Shown piece by piece: positions 59,790 through 64,000 of a stretch of 64,000 nt of DNA. The stretch lies in the NCBI GenBank assembly GCA_033439255.1, contig CM065883.1, forward strand, positions 806,001 through 870,000, written 5' to 3'. The position numbers were made by a program, and so were the translations under genes. Under the pieces are notes generated by a model. It worked only from the letters and a program-made list of their open reading frames with translations, made no database searches and had not been told where the DNA came from. Source of the stretch: Hericium rajendrae. Lineage: Eukaryota > Basidiomycota > Agaricomycetes > Russulales > Hericiaceae. Each line of letters opens with the position of its first letter. The first letter of the stretch is position 1.

Positions 59790-59944
59790 ATTGGCTGCGG
59801 GCTCCGCGATTGGCTGGGGATGCCGGAGTATGCCGGCGGAAACGGTGATTGGCTGCTCACTGGGATTGGCTGTCGGCCGGGGAGCCAGTGAGATTGGAGG
59901 AGGCTAGATTGGTCTCGAGCACTGCTGCCGCCTGCTCTCATTGG
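59790..59944. promoter_or_regulatory. Array of seven CCAAT boxes between EMC10 and the next gene
   Basis: ATTGG, which is CCAAT on the minus strand, starts at 59790, 59809, 59848, 59865, 59893, 59908 and 59940. All seven point the same way and five extend to ATTGGCT. CCAAT is the site of the HAP/NF-Y complex. The array lies in the divergent gap, 34 bases upstream of the EMC10 start and 140 upstream of the plus-strand start. Confidence 0.75.
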
Positions 59945-59999
59945 CTCCCTTCGCTTCCTAACGCTCACAGCGGTCGAGACTCGTCCATCCCTGCGCTTT

Positions 60000-60007
60000 C
60001 ATAAATA
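60000..60007 (+). promoter_or_regulatory. TATA-like box of the gene at 60084
   Basis: cataaata lies 76 bases upstream of the start codon and is followed by a strongly pyrimidine-rich leader, an arrangement typical of active basidiomycete promoters. Confidence 0.55.
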
Positions 60008-60083
60008 CTCAGCATGCATCGTCCTCTGTCCATCTTTCCCGCCCCCACTTTCCCCCGTCCCACACCTCTTCCAAGCAAGCTTT

Positions 60084-60659
60084 ATGTCCATCCACTACGA
60101 TATTAAGCCAATGATCATCACTACCCCTACCTTGACTGATACCGCTCTCCCCACTCCTCCCACGTCTCCCTCAGAACGTCCCACAGACCCCCATTCCGTC
60201 GTCCTCCTCAACTCACTCGTGCAATTCTATCAGCATGAGTCCCTTTGGGTCCACCGCACGCGTGCGGCGCTCGAGCTCGCTTTAGCTGCCCAGGGCCGCA
60301 GTCCCAACACCCCCGCTCCCGCCACATCTGCGGGGCCCACCCCTCCTATGACCGACTCGGACGACTCGGTCAAGGCTGAGCCCAGCTCGCCTACCCCGCT
60401 CGGAAAGATGCACCCCCACTCGCGCTGGTTGCAGCGCAAAAAGAGCTTCAAGCTGAAGCTCGAAGGCATCCCCAACTCGAGCATGCTCCGTCGCCGCCGC
60501 CACAAGCGGCACGCCGACAGCGCTGGCGCCAACGCTGCAGAGACGGGCACGCGCCTGCTCGAGCTCTTTGGCCAGCTCATGGAAGCACGCATGGAAAGCT
60601 GCCATCGCGTCAATCGATTGGTCAAGGACGCCAACCGCATTGACCTCATGAGCCGATGA
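60084..60659 (+). CDS. Unknown single-exon basic protein
   Basis: 191 residues with no intron. It begins MSIHYDIKPMIITTPTLTDT and continues with ALPTPPTSPSERPTDPHSVV. An amphipathic segment VLLNSLVQFYQHESLWVHRT is followed by a Pro/Thr-rich stretch (TPAP, TPPM). A basic region RWLQRKKSFKLKLEGIPNSS and then MLRRRRHKRH looks like a nuclear localisation signal. The last part (LLELFGQLMEARMESCHRVN) is helical. The protein ends IDLMSR at 60659. I recognise no family. Its promoter, with CCAAT array, TATA and CT-rich leader, suggests high or regulated expression. The two Thr-Pro-rich blocks could be phosphorylation targets. Confidence 0.75.
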   Translation: MSIHYDIKPMIITTPTLTDTALPTPPTSPSERPTDPHSVVLLNSLVQFYQHESLWVHRTRAALELALAAQGRSPNTPAPATSAGPTPPMTDSDDSVKAEPSSPTPLGKMHPHSRWLQRKKSFKLKLEGIPNSSMLRRRRHKRHADSAGANAAETGTRLLELFGQLMEARMESCHRVNRLVKDANRIDLMSR

Positions 60660-61325
60660 CGAGCGAGGTAGGCGCCTTTCATTTAGCGGAGAAACCTGCT
60701 TTCTCACCTCTGTTCCTTCCTTTTCGCAGTTTGTACGGGCCACGCACACGATCAGCAGTGGTCGATATGACATCATGGCGAAGGCATCTGAGACACCCAT
60801 GCTGCGACGATTGACCCCGCGGAGGGGCATGGTATCTGTTGGAGGTCGTTCCCGTTTATGCGCAGAATAGATCCACTCACGATTCACATTAATACTGTAC
60901 TGCTCGATATTTTGCGGTACTATCGCGGGCTATGTACTTCCGTTTCTTGGTGATAGGGCATCTTGCGCATCAGCTATTTATTCTTGACACTGTATCTGAA
61001 TCATAAACGACCTTGAATCTTCCGCCGTGTTTCCGAGCGATGAAAGTGTGATGGAATTGCGATGAACGACCGAGTCGGAGCGGCAGGTTGAAGGTAACCA
61101 ACTGGGAACGAAGGTAAGGCTGTGATTGGCCGAGCGTGAGGCGGCGGCGGCTGGCAAGCCAATGAGAAGGCCGCCTCGGCTGGGGACTGAGGTTTGATTG
61201 GCTGGAGATCACGGGTGAATCACGGCGGCCCTCCCAGGCTAGCGCTCGTGTCCCTGTACGAGACCATCACACTACCGAACCACTTTGCCTTACCCTTTTC
61301 CTCTATTCCCCCATCTCTTTCTTCT
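60660..61325. promoter_or_regulatory. Upstream region of BSD2 with three CCAAT boxes
   Basis: CCAAT or its complement occurs at 61125-61129, 61159-61163 (opposite orientation) and 61197-61201. A pyrimidine-rich leader (ttttcctctattcccccatc) precedes the start codon at 61326. The proximal part near 60660-60900 is the 3' end of the upstream gene. Confidence 0.5.
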
Positions 61326-62945
61326 ATGTCTGCTCGCTATGCTCCCCTCCCAAATCCGCACACAGACCCAAGCTCGACCACCGAGATGGAGGCAGCATTC
61401 GATGACTCGGACGACGACGACGACGTCCCGCTCGCGGAGGCAGAATCCCGCCCATTGAACTCCCACTCTTCCCCCTCCTTCCAACCATCGCATTCCCGTG
61501 CTGCTACAGCAGGGACTTACGACTTTGAGAACATCGACTATGCGAATTTTCCGCCACCAGGTTCGCCACCGGGCCCCTCCTCGCAAGCGCTCCCCAACGA
61601 TATCGGCAACTCCAATGGCCTCGTTCCGTCACTAGAACATATTGCAGATGCGATCCCTGGCCCGCGCAGGCGCTGGTTCGCCCGTGCGGCAGCTTCTGTT
61701 CTGCCGCACTCGTACGTGCAACGGTGGGGCCTAGATTACGAACGGCCTGCCGGTGTTGTTGGGGGCGGCACAGGCAACGATGGGGTGTTTGCGAATGTGA
61801 CTGCGAAACCCTCACGGCCTATGGAGATTCGTGAGGGTGCGCCATTTCTGCCTATTCTGTTATCCATCATGATGCTTATCTGTCTCGTGTCGGTTGCGAC
61901 CAGGCGACGAGATCTTCCTTGTCCCAGAAGAGGCACAGAAAGATGTCCCACCCTCGTATGCCGCTGCCCAACTCGATGCTGTGCCGCCGTACTGGGAAAC
62001 CACCGTCCACGCGCCTTCATCCAGCGACACCTACGGCGAGATGATCATTGATGCCCTTCCCACCGGTTCGATGTTCTCTTTCCTCTGGAACCTTCTCGTC
62101 TCTGTCTCGTTCCAGTTCGTCGGCTTCCTCTTGACGTATCTGCTCCACACCACGCATGCAGCGCGCTTCGGCTCGCGAGCAGGCCTGGGGGTGACGCTCA
62201 TCCAGTACGGTTTTGCTTTGCGGAGTCGAGGTGATGAAACCGAGGTTGACGGCTGGGGATGGCGGATGGGTGGGGGCATGCAGAGCACTCAGCCTGCCGA
62301 GGCGACCCCAACGTTCGAGACGGCTGCGCAGGCGGAGGAATATTATCAGAACATGAACTCCACGACACCGGATAACTCAACGGCTGGAGCATTGCCAGAC
62401 AATTTAAATTTGGTGAACGACGCCACGACTGATTGGCTGTCGTTCTTCCTTATGACCGTCGGTACGTTATGCCCTCGCAGAAAGTGTCCTCTGTTTGCTC
62501 ATATGCATTGCGATAGGCTGGTTCATCCTGCTCACGTCACTCCTCGGGTACTGGCGCGTCAAGCGCTGGGAAGCGCAACATTCTTGCCTCACAACAGGAC
62601 TCCCCCGCCAACATCCCCGACGCGCAAACACAACAGCGCGCCATCAGCAGCAGCCTCCAGCGCGTCTTCGGCGCACCCATCCCCGACGTCGGCGGGATGC
62701 TCCGCGCCGGGCTCGGTTTCGGCGGCTCGTCGCAGCAGGACCACTGGAATTTTGAATTGGAGGACGACACCGAGGTCGTGCGCGCGACCGAGGAAGGCGC
62801 AGCGCACATCACCCAGGACCTCCACGAGCGCGAGGTACTGCTGCAGATGTATGCGCACGACCCGGAACGGCAGCGGCAGCTCGTGCAGGCGTTCCGGGAC
62901 GACGACCGGCTGATGGAGAATATGCGTGATGCAGGCATGTTGTGA
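61326..62945 (+). CDS. BSD2: BSD2/NDFIP-like adaptor for Rsp5/NEDD4 ubiquitin ligases
   Basis: Membrane adaptor that brings HECT ligases to metal transporters and other cargo in the Golgi and endosomes. It begins MSARYAPLPNPHTDPSSTTE with an acidic stretch (DDSDDDDDVPLAEAES). Two PPxY motifs bind WW domains: VPPSYAAA and VPPYWETT; another Pro-rich segment is YANFPPPGSPPGPSSQ. Three membrane segments follow: FSFLWNLLVSVSFQFVGFLL, FGSRAGLGVTLIQYGFALRS and DWLSFFLMTVGWFILLTSLL. The C-terminal cytosolic part has LRAGLGFGGSSQQDHWNFEL and a helix REVLLQMYAHDPERQRQLVQ, ending NMRDAGML. Introns lie near 61850-61905, 62461-62517 and 62590-62610. The core matches the Bsd2/Ndfip family; the long C-terminal extension is not part of the animal proteins. 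Confidence 0.9.
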
Positions 62946-63354
62946 TCATGTTCCGCAAGCTCATTCGCATGCATTAGGTGATATATAACGGGACGGAGGG
63001 AGAGGTATCCCTTATACCATTGGCGACGCCATCTATTTGCATCTCGGACACTTTTAAGACGCGGCTGTCTAGTTACCACCGCCCATCTGCATCAACTCTC
63101 ATTCAGTCCGTTGTACCACCAGCATTCACTTATATACAGGCTCCATCATATGCAGGATCGTGTACCACTCCGTCCGCCGTCGCTCATTGGAATATCCTAA
63201 TTCTTCGCGTTCGCAGTGCCTTTTTTCCTTACTTATGGCGACGGGTTGTACTTACAACAGTTAATTTAATCTTATTGAAACGCGCGAAATACACAGAGAT
63301 CACATGACTTCTTCCGCATTACTACTCCTTGTGAGCGTTGTGCCGGCTCTAGAC
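62946..63354. other. Convergent 3' intergenic spacer
   Basis: Between the 3' ends of BSD2 and PheRS beta, with AT-rich 3' sequence. No gene is seen. Confidence 0.5.
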
Positions 63355-64000
63355 TTAAGGCTCATCGTTCGTCCACATCGCGGGCATGCCCTTCTTGAAT
63401 GGCTCGAGCGTGAACTCGAGCGCGGAGCACGGGTAGCCGATCTCGAACTTGGCGAGCACGTCCGGGTGCAGGATGCCGAGCTTACCGATCTCGATGTCCG
63501 CTGGGCCGCTGAGCGCGTCCTTGAGTTTCTGCACCACGCCCGTGGGTTTTGCGGGCGGGGGCCGGTAGAAGATGGTCGCCGCGCGGCCGGGGAAGAACGT
63601 TGCGTCTGTAATACACTTTATCAGGAGACGCGGCGCAGGACGGGAGGGAGAGACCGCACCTGTGCGCTCCTTGATGTAGTACCCGGTCTCCGCCTTGCCG
63701 TCCGCGCTCGCGATGCGCGGCACCTCGAGCATCTGCATCGCGCGGTCGAGCAGGCCGTGCACGGTCTCGAAGCCCGCGGTCTTGTTGCACCACACGGCGG
63801 CGGCGTGCCGCACGTTGCGCGCCTGGCGCTCGCGCGCGCGGTCCTTGAACACGACGTCGGACGCCTCGAAGATGCGCAGCGGGAGCGCGTGCGAGCGGTT
63901 CTCGCGCACCGTCTTGAGGAGGCCCGGGAGGAGCGACGTGCGCACGACCTGGAACTCGAGTGTTTTCGGGTTGGCGATCTTCACGGCTGTTTCGTTGTCG
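63355..64000 (-). CDS. FRS1: Phenylalanine-tRNA ligase beta subunit, cytosolic, C-terminal part
   Basis: The partner of the PheRS alpha subunit found at 49357-51397; beta carries tRNA-binding and editing domains plus a catalytic-like core. Only the C-terminal core is in the window. It reads NPKTLEFQVVRTSLLPGLLK, TVRENRSHALPLRIFEASDV, VFKDRARERQARNVRHAAAV, GLLDRAMQMLEVP and YYIKER. An intron of about 53 nt (63608-63660) joins this to DATFFPGRAATIFYRPPPAK. The end has GPADIEIGKLGILHPDVLAK, FEIGYPCSALEFTLEPFKKG and MPAMWTNDEP at 63355. The pattern LEFQVVRTSLLPGLLKTV matches cytosolic PheRS beta of fungi and animals. The 5' part lies beyond the right edge, so the protein is incomplete here but not broken. 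Confidence 0.92.
   Translation of the reverse strand, partial: DNETAVKIANPKTLEFQVVRTSLLPGLLKTVRENRSHALPLRIFEASDVVFKDRARERQARNVRHAAAVWCNKTAGFETVHGLLDRAMQMLEVPRIASADGKAETGYYIKERTGAVSPSRPAPRLLIKCITDATFFPGRAATIFYRPPPAKPTGVVQKLKDALSGPADIEIGKLGILHPDVLAKFEIGYPCSALEFTLEPFKKGMPAMWTNDEP

Overview
The window is nuclear DNA of a filamentous basidiomycete fungus, most likely an Agaricomycete. Genes are packed at about one per 2 kb on both strands. Almost every gene is split by short GT-AG introns, mostly about 50 to 60 nt. The protein set is fungal: a STB2/STB6-like protein, PPN1, BFR1, a PRM10-like transporter, a TVP38-like protein, a BSD2-like adaptor, paired MARVEL proteins and RFX and bHLH factors. 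I read 31 protein genes, one rearranged host pseudogene, one diverged tandem repeat and several promoter motifs. I recognised no transposon, virus-like element, rRNA, tRNA or CRISPR array. The species cannot be named from the sequence.

Layout. 0-10.6 kb: the end of a STB6-like gene (-), a two-RING LON protein (+), glucose-6-phosphate dehydrogenase (-) divergent from a THOC5 subunit (+), and a UBC8/UBE2H ubiquitin-conjugating enzyme (-). 11-17 kb: an unknown two-helix membrane protein, two tandem MARVEL membrane proteins and a small unknown protein, all (-). 17-26.8 kb: endopolyphosphatase PPN1 (+), an RFX factor (+), BFR1 (-) and NHP2 (-). 27-37 kb: a JMJD7-like oxygenase (-) head to head with an ELG1/ATAD5 clamp unloader (+), a bHLH factor (+) and TFIIF alpha (-). 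37-49 kb: a long coiled-coil protein (+), a small coiled-coil protein (-), a calcium-regulated mitochondrial carrier (-), an unknown tail-anchored protein (-), a 1.3-kb gap and a TVP38-like protein (-). 49-64 kb: PheRS alpha (+), HSP20 (-), a PRM10-like transporter (-), an SDR pseudogene, an intronless GNAT (-), EMC10 (-), an unknown protein with a strong-looking promoter (+), BSD2 (+) and, running off the right end, PheRS beta (-).

Most neighbours do unrelated housekeeping jobs. The clearest functional link is that both subunits of the cytosolic phenylalanyl-tRNA synthetase lie within about 14 kb. The two MARVEL genes are tandem paralogues and share a promoter motif. Four otherwise conserved genes show an apparent single-base frame break with no intron to explain it. 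Three of the breaks fall in runs of identical bases, which suggests indel errors in the assembly rather than decay. I did not find a convincing new multi-gene system. The most unusual items are the CCAAT-box array, the motif shared by the MARVEL promoters, the pseudogene with an inverted tail, and the PheRS pairing.
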